Below are positions 1 to 11,335 of a stretch of 64,000 bases of DNA, one piece after another (position 1 is the stretch's first letter; every line of letters starts with the position of its first letter). Under the pieces are notes generated by a model. That model was not told the DNA's origin. It made no database searches and saw nothing but the letters and a program-made list of their open reading frames with translations. The position numbers and the translations under genes are program-made. The stretch spans positions 3,509,501-3,573,500 of the forward strand of contig NC_056757.1 in NCBI RefSeq assembly GCF_018687715.1. The letters are read 5' to 3'. Origin of the DNA: Carya illinoinensis. Its lineage: Eukaryota > Streptophyta > Magnoliopsida > Fagales > Juglandaceae.

Positions 1-1
1 A

Positions 2-628
2 ATTGGCATAGCTCGAGGATTAGAGTACTTGCATAGAGGTTGTAACAATCGAATCTTGCATTTTGACATAAAGCCTCACAATATTCTTTTAGATGAGAAC
101 TTTTGTCCAAAGATCTCAGATTTTGGCCTTGCAAAAGTATGCCCTAGAGAACAAAGTATCATATCAATGTTGGGTGCAAGAGGAACTGCAGGATATATAG
201 CTCCAGAAGTATTTTGTAGAAACTTCGGAGGGGTCTCTCACAAATCAGATGTTTACAGCTATGGAATGATGGTTTTGGAAATGGTTGGAGGTAGAAAGAA
301 TATAGATGCTGAGGTTGATCATACTAGTGAAATTTTCTTTCCACATTGGATTTACAGGCGCCTTGAACTCAATGAAGAACTAACATTGCATGGTCTCAAG
401 ACTGAAGAGGATCGACAAAATGCAAAGAAGATGACAATAGTGAGCTTGTGGTGCATACAGACTGACCCATCAAACCGGCCAGCAATGAGTAGAGTTGTCG
501 AAATGTTGGAAATGAGCCTCAATGCCTTGCAAATTCCTCCTAAACCTTTCTTGTCTTCCCCGTCAAGACTAGAAGCTGATTCTTCGACTATAATGGTTCT
601 ATCTCATTCTGGTTCTAAGGTTCTCTAA
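2..628 (+). CDS. Receptor-like kinase, C-terminal part of the kinase domain (LRK10L-2/PR5K type), 5' end outside window
   Basis: The frame is open from base 2 and ends at TAA 626-628, giving about 208 residues of a Ser/Thr kinase C-lobe. Visible motifs in order are the catalytic loop HFDIKPHN, the metal-binding DFG in DFGLAK, the activation segment GTAGYIAPE, the helix F motif SDVYSYGM, and the conserved Arg of subdomain XI in DPSNRPAMS. The catalytic loop has Phe where most kinases have Arg (HFD, not HRD). This makes it a non-RD kinase, as is usual for the LRK10L-2/PR5K group and common in plant immune receptors. The extracellular domain, transmembrane segment and N-lobe lie upstream of the window. 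No internal stop or frameshift is seen, so the gene may be functional. It is probably a plasma-membrane receptor; the ligand is unknown. A related receptor kinase lies at 33.3-36.4 kb on the same strand. Confidence 0.9.
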   Translation: MGIARGLEYLHRGCNNRILHFDIKPHNILLDENFCPKISDFGLAKVCPREQSIISMLGARGTAGYIAPEVFCRNFGGVSHKSDVYSYGMMVLEMVGGRKNIDAEVDHTSEIFFPHWIYRRLELNEELTLHGLKTEEDRQNAKKMTIVSLWCIQTDPSNRPAMSRVVEMLEMSLNALQIPPKPFLSSPSRLEADSSTIMVLSHSGSKVL

Positions 629-1150
629 AAAAATATTTTTCTTGAATAGGAAATCTTAATTCTCGAAAGCAATTGGGTATATTTTTCAGTTTGATCAAAT
701 ATTAGCTTGTTGATGCACCTTCAGTTGAAGACTTGCCCAACTTTAACTGCCTAAAATATGCAGTATTATCTAGCTTGATGGCTCGATCACATCATATTCT
801 TTGGCATTATCTGACTTCATCCCTTAACTGAGTTATCAAATCTATCTAAGGGTTGATTAAGAACAGAAGAGATATGTCTCATAATCCCTGGCTAGAATTA
901 TCACTAGAATTATTTTCCTTACACTTTATTGAAAGCTTTCACTGACTTTAGTCTATTTATGTATTTTCACAACGAGGGGCAAATCCATTGATTTGAGTTG
1001 ATCTGTTTGCATATGTGTGATATTACTTGGAAAATAGATACTACTATTAAGTAAATTGGCCAAACAATTTTTACAATACTGAAATTTATCTTATGGATTA
1101 AACCCAAGCAATGTTGGAGCTAGTTTTAGCAAAGGCTTTAGGGTGTTTGG
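629..1150. other. 3' flank of the receptor kinase, no gene seen
   Basis: AT-rich DNA after the kinase stop codon. The first few hundred bases presumably include its 3' UTR. I see no further coding sequence or named repeat. Confidence 0.5.
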
Positions 1151-1732
1151 TTAAAACTTCCTCACAAAAAGAATGCAAACCGCGGTCATGCTACCATTAT
1201 AAGTACAATTAAATCCATTTCTCCCCTGATTCAAAATGCTTTCTACACATCCTTCCTCGCAAACTTGTTGGGTGTGACCACCTTTGGACCAATCAACCCA
1301 AGTGATGCTCCTATTTGAGTTAATGTCTAGGTGAGTTTTGGTCTCGAGGGTTGCCAAGTATTTCTCATCCATGTAACATGGAGGCTTGCCATGATTCTCA
1401 AAAATGGGGTAGTATGCGACATCTAATACTATTTGTACGGCTAGCTTCCAGTGAACTTCGAACCATTGGTTGCCTTTATGCCAATCAGACAATGATATCG
1501 TCGGCCACATGCGCATATTATACCGTCCTCGACCCATGGGTCGTGGATCATCAAATGAGCCAACAAAACTATGGTTAGAGTTGATGAGGTAGTTGTAAAT
1601 TATTGTGCAGTTGAATAGAGGAATGCATGTTTCAGAGAGCAACACAAATCTTTCATTGGAGAAATCAAGTAGGGCATTAGCTAATAGGCGCTTCTCCGCA
1701 TCCATCATTGTGGCTTGTTCCCACTCCACAGG
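1151..1732 (-). pseudogene. GT14 (Core-2/I-branching, DUF266) glycosyltransferase exon, probable fragment
   Basis: The minus-strand translation matches the conserved middle and C-terminal part of plant DUF266/Core-2 I-branching enzyme-like proteins, which are type II membrane glycosyltransferases of the Golgi. Recognisable blocks are DAEKRLLANALLDFSNERF, LLSETCIPLFN, a YNYLINS-HSFV-SFDDP stretch, GRGRYN-RM-P, and SNRSITWVDWS. The exon appears to begin after a splice-acceptor-like pyrimidine tract ending in TTTTGCAG, with the first exon base at 1732. The family normally continues after the (A)RKF motif with a short conserved tail, but here a stop (TAA, plus 1151-1153) follows VRKF directly. 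The segment just before the tail is also divergent. No upstream exons are visible between 1.75 and 3 kb. I read this as a truncated, probably dead gene fragment; a rearranged but expressed exon cannot be excluded. Confidence 0.75.
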
Positions 1733-1750
1733 CTGCAAAACAAAATACAA

Positions 1751-2402
1751 TTCAAATTAAATTTGTAATAAGATGCCTTAATGCGGTATGCCATATTGAA
1801 GTTTTTGATCGAATAGTTTCATGACTGGCGGTCATTGCTGCATTTTTGCTTCCAGACCTTTTTCTAAAATTTTAACTCGATTTTATAGATCAATTATAGC
1901 TTGTGATTTTGTGCTTTCTTTTGCTACTCCAAATTGTATTTGGCACATTCAGTCGGGTATGAAAATTTAAAATTGCAAGCTAGCATATTATAAGGAACCA
2001 AAATCGTGAAATTGGTTTCCCACCTTCACTGAGAATGGGATGCACCCTTCCCTTCCCCCTGTCCCTCTTCTCCTGGGGAAGACCTTTTCCATGAGGTTCA
2101 AGTCAGCACATGATTAACTGGTTTGCATTGATACAATCCTCTATAACTATTTGGGGGCATGCCCATGGTGAAGAATCCTTTTAGGAGACGCTTCAAAATT
2201 TTAAAAATCTGCCCGTATTTGGTAGGCTAGCAATTATAGGAGCACACTTGAATAGAATTGGAAACTGCTCATAGCATATTCTGTTTCTCAAATGAAGTAG
2301 GTTTATAAAGGAAATGCTACCCTGGTCCTTGGACCATGGGGCCATGATTCTGTATAGGATATTTTTAGGTCTGGCCTGTTTCATTTGATCCCTACCAACA
2401 AC
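1751..2402. other. Intergenic, nothing recognised
   Basis: No coding sequence continues the glycosyltransferase fragment upstream on the minus strand. Short open frames here lack any recognisable motif. Confidence 0.4.
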
Positions 2403-2945
2403 AGGAACATGTTTCCTTTTTTGGATGCAAATTGCTTTACATGATCTTGCATCCTCAATCCCAACTGCAATAGCATACCGGATCTAGATGTTGGAGACCT
2501 AAAATCCATTCCCTGTTAATTCTCCTACTGGTTAATCATCTGTGACTCCTTATTGTTAAATTTAAAATATAAAGTCAGCCTAGTTCAGAGTATTTATGAC
2601 ATAGAACTTTTGTTGAAACATCCTGTTACGAGGCTGAGGTATATGTTTTAATCACTTCAGTTTCTTGTGAACTTAGAATCAGATCTCTATTTTCTTAGTC
2701 TGGCAATTGATTGATTCTTTCTACGTTTTGAATAAAATGTATATGTAATATATATCCAGAAATAATGTAAGATGGTTTTAGCATTAAAGTAATAGAAGGT
2801 TTAAGAGGCAACTGGATTGGGTTTGCAATGCATTTTGAAATTGAAAGACGATAAATGTGATGCTTGTAGTTGGATGCCGAACGCACTGATAAAGTTATAT
2901 TTGCTTGAACAAGTAATTCATTTCAGGACTTCAAAAACCTTCCCC
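2403..2945 (+). repeat. Dispersed duplication, copy A (partner at 30375-30904)
   Basis: About 540 bp align in the same orientation with 30375-30904, starting at an AGGAACATGTTTC-like sequence and ending at CTTCAAAAACCTTCCCCA. The two copies differ by scattered substitutions and small indels, for example a longer stretch after GATCTAGATGT in this copy. Homology stops abruptly at both ends. The content is noncoding as far as I can read. Both copies lie among receptor-kinase pieces, so a block duplication of the locus or an unrecognised transposon fragment are both possible. Confidence 0.8.
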
Positions 2946-3989
2946 ACTAGAGGATATAAAATGAAAAGCTAACCGGTTTATTGGAATCTTGTTGGCCCTT
3001 CCACTAGGTAACTTAGGCTGCATTTGGATGCTGAGGTGTATTTTTTTTTTTTTCCCCTTGAATAGCTTATATGATGATGTTTCCAAATAAATATGTCTTT
3101 ATTGTTAGAATTATTTTACATAATTATATTATGTTTGGATTTTCTTGACGACAACGAAATTTTTTCTCTTGTTCATCATTTTTTTCATTTCTATTTTTGG
3201 TATTGAGACATGAAGTATGATTTCAACTTCATCGTTTCTCCACATAATAATTATTTTAAGTACTATCATTCTATCATTATGAGGGTACATCTTTTTTCTA
3301 TCATTATTAGCTTAAAACACAATATAAAAAAATATAAATAGCAAAATAATTTCAGAATTTTATTGACGCTTGAAGTTATAATTGCTTCTAAAAAACAATC
3401 TGTAAAACTATATTTGATAAAATCCTGCCTTAGATCGACAATATTGTCCCAATAGACAAAATTATTACAATAGAGATCATTATTTTTAAATAAAAACATA
3501 ATGTAAAGATAAAATTTATTTAATTAATTTTTAAATATAAAAAAATGCTTCGCTCAGAATTTTCACCTAAGGGACTACAATTATTGAGCAGGCCTTGTCT
3601 CTAGTGCTTGGGCCACCACAACGTCAGCCACCAGTGAACCGACGCGTGATGCTACTTTGATTATCATCAACCTCTAATCTTTCTTCCACCCCCAATAATA
3701 CGTTTAAAGGAAAATAGACATCTTTATCTGTCTATTTTAATTAATTTCCTTTTCACATTCATTTTTGATTGGTTTCCATCAATATCAGCTATATATCAAG
3801 GGTGGAAGAGCGAAACCTCCAGGAAATAATCCCTTCGAAAAGCTTTTGGAATTTTCAAGGGTTTTGAAGAGCAGTTCTGCTTATAGAATAAATCTGCGGA
3901 GCAGCCCCTGTTTAGGAGCAGCTGCTGCACACCTTACGTGTCTTAAAGAAAATTACCAAAAACACCCTACAACAAAAGCAACGTAACGG
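2946..3989. other. AT-rich spacer, possible MITE remnant at its left end
   Basis: A sequence of the type GGCTGCATTTGGATGCTGAG near 3015 resembles the ends of plant hAT-type MITEs, but I could not find the matching inverted end. The rest is AT-rich with no supported gene. A 73-codon open frame at 3765-3986 has no recognisable feature. Confidence 0.3.
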
Positions 3990-5750
3990 ACGTTCCCTCT
4001 TTGATTTCTCATTGATTTCTCAAAATCCCTCCTGAACCTCCTTAGCCTTCGTCTTCCACAATCTAAGCCCTCTCCACCACGACCTCAGCTCTCAGTTCCT
4101 AATTCTACCAAAGCAAAGCCCTCAGTCCACTCAACGCGAAGCCGCCCTGAGTCCACCGACACGAAGCCCTCAGATCTACAGGAAGGTAAATAATCTGTGA
4201 TTCTAGGGTTTTGGCATACATTTTTTTTCTGTTTACTCCAACTTTTTTTTTTTCTCTCTATATTTGCTAGAAACTAATGGTACCCTCCTGTAGATGTTGC
4301 CTCCCATGGCTTTGCGCAACCCTCTCTCTCGACAACTCTAAACCCTTTCTACCGGTTTCTTGCCTGTATATGCTTAAAGACTAAGCGCACCCTATCGGGA
4401 ATTATAAGGTATCGAGAGGTTAACATTTGCATTTTCTTTTTCAAATCAGAGTGGTCTTTTTTCATGAGCTCATTGTTGGTACCCTCCATATGTTTTTCTG
4501 TTTCTTGGATGCTTGGTTTTATATTTGTTAGATCTATGTTTTTTGTCTTTTAATAGTTTCTGACTTTGGGTATTTTCTCATCCGAGAATGGCATAAATTT
4601 AGTTGCTTTGTTTACGAAGGCATTACTCCGCATTTAATCTGAATACTTCCATTTCCCAGCATCCCATATGTGTTTGTGTTTCTTGGATGCTTGGTTTTGT
4701 GTAAGTTAGATCTGTATTTTTAGTATTTTAATGGTTGCTGACTTTGGGTTTTTTCTCATCTGAGAATGGCATAAACTTAGTAGTTGTAGCTTTGTTTGCG
4801 AATGCATTAGTCTGCATTAAAGGAAACATTCAACAACAAAAAATATCTACGGATTCCACTGCAACTTCATCTAGATTTGAAGCTTTCGGATCTTCAAAAT
4901 AAAGCTTTAGAAGCTTTCTCTACTATATTGAAAATAAATTAAGCTTAGTATGATTTTTTTACCACTAAACTGATCTATGACACGAGTTTTTTTCTTTCCT
5001 TCTTGCATATAATGATGGGGTTCATGTTTTCTCTACCCCTATTCATCCTACTCCTAGACTTATTTAGTGGTTAAAAAAAATAAGAAAAGTTTTCTCCGCA
5101 AATGAACAATTTTTTAGGAAAGAGCAGAGAAAACATGAATGTTTATGTCAACAAAAAGGTCATAGAGATCACAAATCTTGTCCTCTAATGTGAGAAAATT
5201 ACCTTTCTCACATAATTTTCTCACATTATATATCTTCTTGAAACATTCTATTTTTAATGACTTTGTTTTAATTTTTCATTTTGAGTGTCTTCAAGATATG
5301 CCATGCTTGTCCCCATGGAACTTAGTGCAAATCAGTCCCCGTGTTTGATTTGAGCCTTGGCCTACTAATTGTGGAAAGGGAGATGGGTAATTTCAGCCTT
5401 TGTGAATTTAAATCTAATAGTGTTATGCCTACATGTTATGAGTTTTTTTTCCTTTGTTGCTACAGGTATATACATTGAAGGTTCAACATGCAAATGACAC
5501 TGCAGCTGAGAAATTTGGAGTCGATCAATTTGAGGAATTTGATAGTTGATGAGTGTCACTGTAGCTGTTTTGATAATGGTTTAATGTGTGGCTGTAAATG
5601 GTTGAATGGGTTTAGTTTTGTTTATGGGTAAATGTGTGCATGTAAAATGGTTGAATGGGATATGAAAACTATTTTTGTTTTGAGTTACTAGAGCCGAATG
5701 GTCGGTCTTAAAGAATACAAATTTATGGTGGACTTGTAAGAGTTAATATG
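3990..5750 (+). other. Possible short or noncoding transcription unit with two exon-like blocks
   Basis: 4000-4185 is a pyrimidine-rich, leader-like stretch ending in a donor-like GGAAG|GTAAAT (GT at 4186). An acceptor-like tract TTTGTTGCTACAG ends at 5465. It is followed by 27 open codons and a stop at 5549, then by a T/G-rich tail that looks like a 3' UTR. The translated piece matches no family I know. The evidence is composition and splice-like signals only, so this may be a noncoding RNA, the end of a decayed gene, or chance. Confidence 0.25.
4486..4820 (+). repeat. Local tandem duplication, about 178-bp offset
   Basis: 4486-4641 and 4664-4820 are diverged copies. Both run from CCATATG through GTTTCTTGGATGCTTGGTTTT, GACTTTGGGT, TTTTCTCATC, GAGAATGGCATAAA to the GCATTA-TCTGCATT end. 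They differ by substitutions and small indels. Confidence 0.75.
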
Positions 5751-7654
5751 TAAATGAAATACAAAAGTTCCTGATCATTTATGCAAGTTGAATTGATGTA
5801 TAATTATGCATTATCGTCCACACCTACTTTGCTCCTTGTGATAACTTGTACTTTTTTCTTACGCATGTTCTGACTATAACATGGTGTAGATTAATTGAAG
5901 CACGGATGCAAAGCAAATTGAACCTTTTCATCTCTGTTGTAGATTAATTAGTATCACAAAAATCTGGCCATGAAGGTGAAGCACCAGAAACATGTCTAGA
6001 TTTTCCGTGGAATTAACTTACAATATTTATCTCAATATATACAAATATGAGTGCATGCTTAGCAACCACATACCAAATTCCAGTTATATGATAACTAAAT
6101 ATATGAGTTTTTCAAATATATAGTCTCTATGTTTCCTTACAATGGCAACCACAAGAAATTCCCACTCCTCCACAAATAACACAGCGACCCTGAAACGACC
6201 CAAAGTTGCATTCATCAACTAATAAATAAAGAGGATGTTAGTATTACAAGTAATTGAGGTCTCACAACAACTGTCTATTTTTTTTACAACTAATCAAAAA
6301 ATAAGGAGACCATCTATCCTCTCTCAACTCTAACATGTGAAATGGGAATGCCATCCAGAATTTGTTAGTGACTTTTCTGCAAGAAAATAAGGAAGATGTT
6401 AGTATATAAGGAGGATGTTACCACAACCATGCATGTATGTAAAAAGAATCAAAAACTAGTTTTTTTGAACTTACAAGAAAAGCTGCTAGTTTAATTCTCC
6501 CAAAACTAGATAGTAATGGAAAAAAGCACCATTTGCTGACCCCGTTTGCTTTTATTCTGGGGCAGAATTTGTGCCAGCAAAGTGCCTTATATTCAATAAA
6601 GTAACCTGATTAAACCTAGAAATTTGTTGATTATGCCATACACGTGTTATGGAGCATGAACAGCGAACTATAATAGAATGTGAAAACAGGAAGTTCAGAA
6701 CTATAATCATAATTACTGTAAAACCAGAAAAAGGGCTTCAACTAACAAACCAGAAAAAGGAGGGGAATGTTTACCAAAGTTCAAAATCAGAATGTGATGG
6801 AAACCAGGAAAGAGAAGTTAAAGAAATTCAAACAGTAACACTTATACAAATTAGCTCCATTTTGGGTGGGAGAAAACCCAATACAAGATGTAGTTTACTG
6901 ACCACGGACAAAGCAAACTACACCAATAAACCTGGCTTTTATAGACTCAACCTACATGGTTTATAATCCACTCCACTTCCACAGGCATAACACACTCTCT
7001 TCTCACAATCAAACTCTATACATGGCACATGCACCCACATCACACACTCAGACTCACCCATGTTGCTCCCACACTACATGACTCAATTGACTGGCTGTGT
7101 CTCTCTCCACTAGCCACAACCCTTTGACATGGTTGCATTCTTTTTTTCTTTTTTTTTTCCCTTTTGCTCCACAAACAGAGAGATCATGGAAGCCTCTCAC
7201 ATCTCCATATCTCATCCCATATAGCTCGTGTCCCTTATGGTGTCCCTTGATTCTTGCTAATATCTATAACAATTTGAAATGATAATTCATGATGGGCCAT
7301 TAAAAAAATAATGATTTTTTTTTTTTTATAATTTTTATAAATTTATGTTTTAAAATGAGAATGTTTATGTAAAATAATTTTATTTTTATGAGTTATTTTG
7401 TAAAAATATACATCTTCAAAATATGGTTATATAAAAGATTGTAAAGAATGGTGGAATGTGTATCATTTTCAATAAAAATATAAAATAAAATCTAAATTGA
7501 ATAAATATCCCATTTCATGAAAGAACAAAAATTGAGGACTGTATCAACATGAATACCACATCCATATATACATACATAAAACCTGCAATCAAGAGCCCAA
7601 TTCCTAACAAAGAACATTACGAAAATGTTGAAGAAGATTCATTGTACCCAGAAT
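5751..7654. other. Intergenic AT-rich DNA, nothing recognised
   Basis: Contains short near-repeats of the type GAGGATGTTAGTAT (about 6230-6420) and an open frame at 6649-6966 without motifs. The (TA)n tract follows at about 7673-7694. No gene is supported. Confidence 0.4.
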
Positions 7655-9000
7655 CTACAAGTGAAATAAATATAGATATATATATATATATATAAGAAGC
7701 CGAAAAGCAGTTAAAGAGAAATCTGAAAGCAAAAATAAAAGAATCTGTAAAGGCTTCGATATGCACTTCACGCTCTCCCTTTTTTTTCCAGCATTTTCTA
7801 AATATCTAAACACAGAGAAAAACGAGTCCGATGACAAGGAAATGAGGGAGCGAGGATAGTAATCCCAAGTCTGAATCAAAGATGAGAGTTTTTGTTTTTG
7901 GGCAAGGATAGTAATCCCAAATCTCTGGGGCAAGAAACCACTCACCCTTTGATGGGGATGTGCAGATGGGTTCGGTGTCGCTTGAAAGAGACGGCGTCGC
8001 CGGTGGCAGTGGGCAGATGAGGTTCGACGGGGGCAGGGAGGAGACGATGGGGGCTCGAATTCAGCGTGGGGGGGGGGGGGGGGGGCTTGAATTTGAATTG
8101 GGAAGAATAAAATTTCAATCGCTAATGAAAACGGTGCGGTTCGCATGATTTAAAAAAAAAAAAAAAAAGACAAATGGGACGCCACGTCTGGTGTGCAAGT
8201 GTGCAGCTGTACAGTTGTTGTTCCGTAGAACAACTCACTGACGCATCAGCCGGTAATTAATTAATTAAAAAAAAAGGTAACGTGGGATTTGCAGGGGGGA
8301 AGCATTTCACGTGATTTGAACTATTTTCATATGAAACAGAGAGCGCCATTCCCGTCTTCCAGTCCTCCCACCTCGCCGATGAGCTTCAACTGAACATTTT
8401 TCCACTGCTTTGATCTGCCTTGAGCGTGGGAAAGAGAATGGTTGATTAACCCGAGCGACGAAACCTGCGCAAGAGCCCAAATCGGAACCAGAGACCGAGA
8501 CCGACGAGCTTTAACTGGGTAGCCAGCTTATTCTTTCATCTGCATTTTCTTTCATCTGCATTTGTGGGTAAACATTAGAACGGTTTGATCTGGGTTTTTG
8601 CTCTGCCTTTGTCGTTCTTTGTTTGTTTTCCTTTCTTGTATTTTGTCATCACATTCTGCCATTTTCATCTTCCCTAATTTCATGTCCTAATTTCATCTTC
8701 CCCATGAGTTGTTTCTAATATACGTCTTTGGTACGTTTCGCTCAAAAGACAAAAAAAAAAAAAAAAAAAAAACCGACGATTCTCAGTTCGTCTTCTTCAT
8801 CGTCGCACAACTCTTTCAAAGGAAACACACATTAACGGTGCGTTCTCTCAGTTACATGTAAATTTAAACCCCCAATATTTCTCTGTTGAACCTTTTGAAC
8901 CATGAGATTTTTCCTCTTAATAACCAACTACTTGACCTCCGAATTCTGGAAAGAAAAAAGAATCTGATTATTTATATTTCGGTCACTATTTTTCCTCTCG
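7655..9000. other. Promoter/leader-like region around a G homopolymer, no protein gene supported
   Basis: A run of about 18 G at 8069-8087 is followed by a poly(A) tract at about 8151-8168. 8340-8520 is GC-richer and leader-like, ending near a GGGTAGCC sequence that could be a splice donor. Pro/Ser-rich frames on minus (7655-8146) look like translated low-complexity DNA. A transcript start in either direction is possible but not shown. Confidence 0.2.
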
Positions 9001-10009
9001 TTTTTGTTTTTCTTCAAAACCAGAACTCTTGGGGCAATCCTGCTAAAAGTTTATGATGTATGCCTAGCTTTACATTATCAGTAAGGTCAATCAGGAGGGA
9101 TTGAACGTTGTTATGAAGAATTTTATGAGGATTTGCACACAGAGTTCTTTTAGTTTGGGGAAATTGTGAATTTTAAGGTTGTTGCTTCTGTCCTAGTGTT
9201 GTTTTTGCCAACTCCATTAGCATATTCTCACCTCATCTTGGGATATTGTGTTTATTGAGAGTTGAGGTATTTTAGAATTTTTTATTGTAGAAGAATTTGT
9301 TCATATTGGTTAATTATTTACAATTAATAATTATGAATTCCATTAACTGCTTATAGCTATACTGGGAGACTATTTTCCTGTGCTAACAGTGGGTAGTTTG
9401 GAGTTCTGGTTTGTCTTAGGATAACAAATGTCAGGTCTTTTTTAGGTGTGTAGAAATGGCTCGTTCCAATTTGAGAAAATGTCTAAGTACAATATATGTC
9501 ACTCCATTAGGTGCGCAGAAGTGCTCGTAAGTCTTTGACTCTTTGATATAAAACAGAGAAGGTTAATTGCATTATGTTTTGATATAAAACTGGGGCAATC
9601 AAGACTCAAAATTCAAAAATCTCCTCTGCATCTCATGGGAAGAAAAATCTTTTGCACCTTCTATGAATTCTCTTAATTTTTCATGCACACAATGTCAAAT
9701 CTCTTTGCTTTTCATGCATACACTTAATAGTATTGAACCTAATATCCTTTGCAGTTGTGTTGAAAGAATGCAGTCAAACAAGATCTGAGATACTCTATTG
9801 AAAGTCTCATCCAAGAATTTCATTACATTAAAGTCTTGAGTCACCAACTTGGATGTGGCCCTAGATGGCTGATTATTGATGGGATACTTACAGCATAGCT
9901 AACCATATATATGACAACTTTGACTTCCAGTAGAAAACTGGTCACCATTTTATGATGCAATTACTGGATCCTAGCTTTTGGGATGAATAGATAACAACCG
10001 CTGTAATGA
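9001..10009. other. Intergenic, nothing recognised
   Basis: AT-rich sequence without a supported open frame, repeat or RNA gene. Confidence 0.35.
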
Positions 10010-10123
10010 TTTTTGTGGATTTTAATGTATTTTGTGTAGATTGAATATAGTTCAGGGATTTTTTTGTGAATTTAGAGTATTTTTGTGGATTTAATGCATT
10101 TTTGTGGCTTGAATGTAATCCAG

Positions 10124-10162
<39 letters not shown>

Positions 10163-10310
10163 TGGACGTAATAGATTTTTGTGGATTGAATATAATTTAG
10201 GGATTTTTTTTTGTAAATTTAGAGTATTTATGTGGATTTAATTTATTTTTGTGGCTTGAATTTAATCCGGAGAATTTTTTTATGAATTTAGAGTATTTGG
10301 CACTTGAATC
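10010..10310 (+). repeat. Degenerate tandem repeat built on TTTTTGTGGATT motifs, split by a poly(T) tract
   Basis: Two imperfect units of roughly 150 bp share the order TTTTGTGGATT..AAT, GAATATA-TT-AGGGATTTTTTT, AATTTAGAGTATTT, GTGGATTTAAT, TTTTTGTGGCTTGAAT, AATCC-GAGA. A run of more than 30 T (about 10127-10160) separates them. Confidence 0.7.
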
Positions 10311-10831
10311 TGGAATTGAGAATTGGATCTGGTAGATACTCTTTTGTTTCTTTTTGGCAATTTTCTTGCTTTTGTCCCCAAAAATTGTATTGGCCTTTTG
10401 GCACCATCTCATTTGAGGGACATCAAAACACTTCAATTACTGCTCTTATTTTGTAGATTCTACACTTAAAAGAGAATGAAAGTTGAAACAAAGTAACAGA
10501 GGTTGTGGCTTGAATGTAAATTTATTTTCATGAACTCTATTGTTAAAGAACCAATTTGCAATCAGGGTATGCAACGAAGGGCCATAACATTTATAAAAAA
10601 ATAAAAATAAAGCCTCTCGGTGCTAGGTGAAGGCAAAACGTTTCTGCTCTCAAGTTATAACACCTTCACACATTCACAACCTGTGCAAGTTAATAAGCTA
10701 TACAGCCTAAATGGCAACCACAAAGCCAAAGGCCTAGAGCTAAGGCTGGTAACCTTGGTGCATAATTTTTCAGCTTACTTCCAAATGGTAGCCATTCATA
10801 TACGCACAAATACAAATGCAAAAGTCGATAT
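10311..10831. other. Intergenic, nothing recognised
   Basis: No supported gene. Open frames at 10197-10436 (minus) and 10620-10868 (plus) run into neighbouring repeat DNA and show no motif. Confidence 0.35.
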
Positions 10832-10943
10832 TTACAACTTTGCAAATTCATGCATTCTATTGTTCTAAAAAACAGAGCTACACATACTTACAACTTTGCA
10901 AATTCATGCATTCTATTGTTCTAGAAAACAGAGCTACACATAT
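10832..10943 (+). repeat. 56-bp tandem duplication
   Basis: Two copies begin TTACAACTTTGCAAATTC at 10832 and 10888, with only one or two differences. Partial echoes (GAGCTACACATATTTACAAC) continue to about 10990. Confidence 0.85.
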
Positions 10944-11079
10944 TTACAACTTGTCATGAAGCCAAAACTTGAGCTACACATATTTACAACTCCAAGCTCC
11001 AACAAAGTTCGAGACTACATGGTAACATGCAACAAAAAATGCAAAAGCCCAAAAACCTAAAGTCATGTGCTTGAACGCC

Positions 11080-11202
11080 TTATTTCAGCTTCTCTCTTTC
11101 GATCTCAACCGCTCTCCCTTCTAGCTCAATCTCCCTCTTCTTGACATTGTCCAGTTTCTTCTTGAGTTCTTTCAGCTTCAAAAATAGTGTATGGATGGTC
11201 AT
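11080..11202 (-). other. Possible terminal exon encoding a charged coiled coil
   Basis: On minus, 40 codons from ATG (plus 11200-11202) to TAA (plus 11080-11082) encode a Lys/Glu/Leu-rich helix with blocks such as LKLKELKKKLDNVKKREIE and EGRAVEIEREK. The frame remains open for several codons upstream of the ATG, so this could be the last exon of a longer protein. Such helices occur at the C-terminus of several transposon-borne proteins, including Harbinger accessory proteins, and also in host genes. I cannot identify the parent gene. Confidence 0.35.
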
Positions 11203-11335
11203 TTCTCGACAACATGTCTCAAACGTTGTCAGTGAGTACATTCTTCATATACCTGTGACAAACCCAATACTATCACACCCTTCACAAGATAAAGGTAACA
11301 TCTTCTATGCTACTTATCACTTAGAGTTTAGATAG

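Noticed and set aside
1351..1578. 75-codon plus-strand frame
   Set aside because: It is a shadow of the GT14 exon on minus, which has clear family motifs.
6649..6966. 105-codon open frame on plus
   Set aside because: No motif, no homology that I recognise, and its composition matches the AT-rich surroundings.
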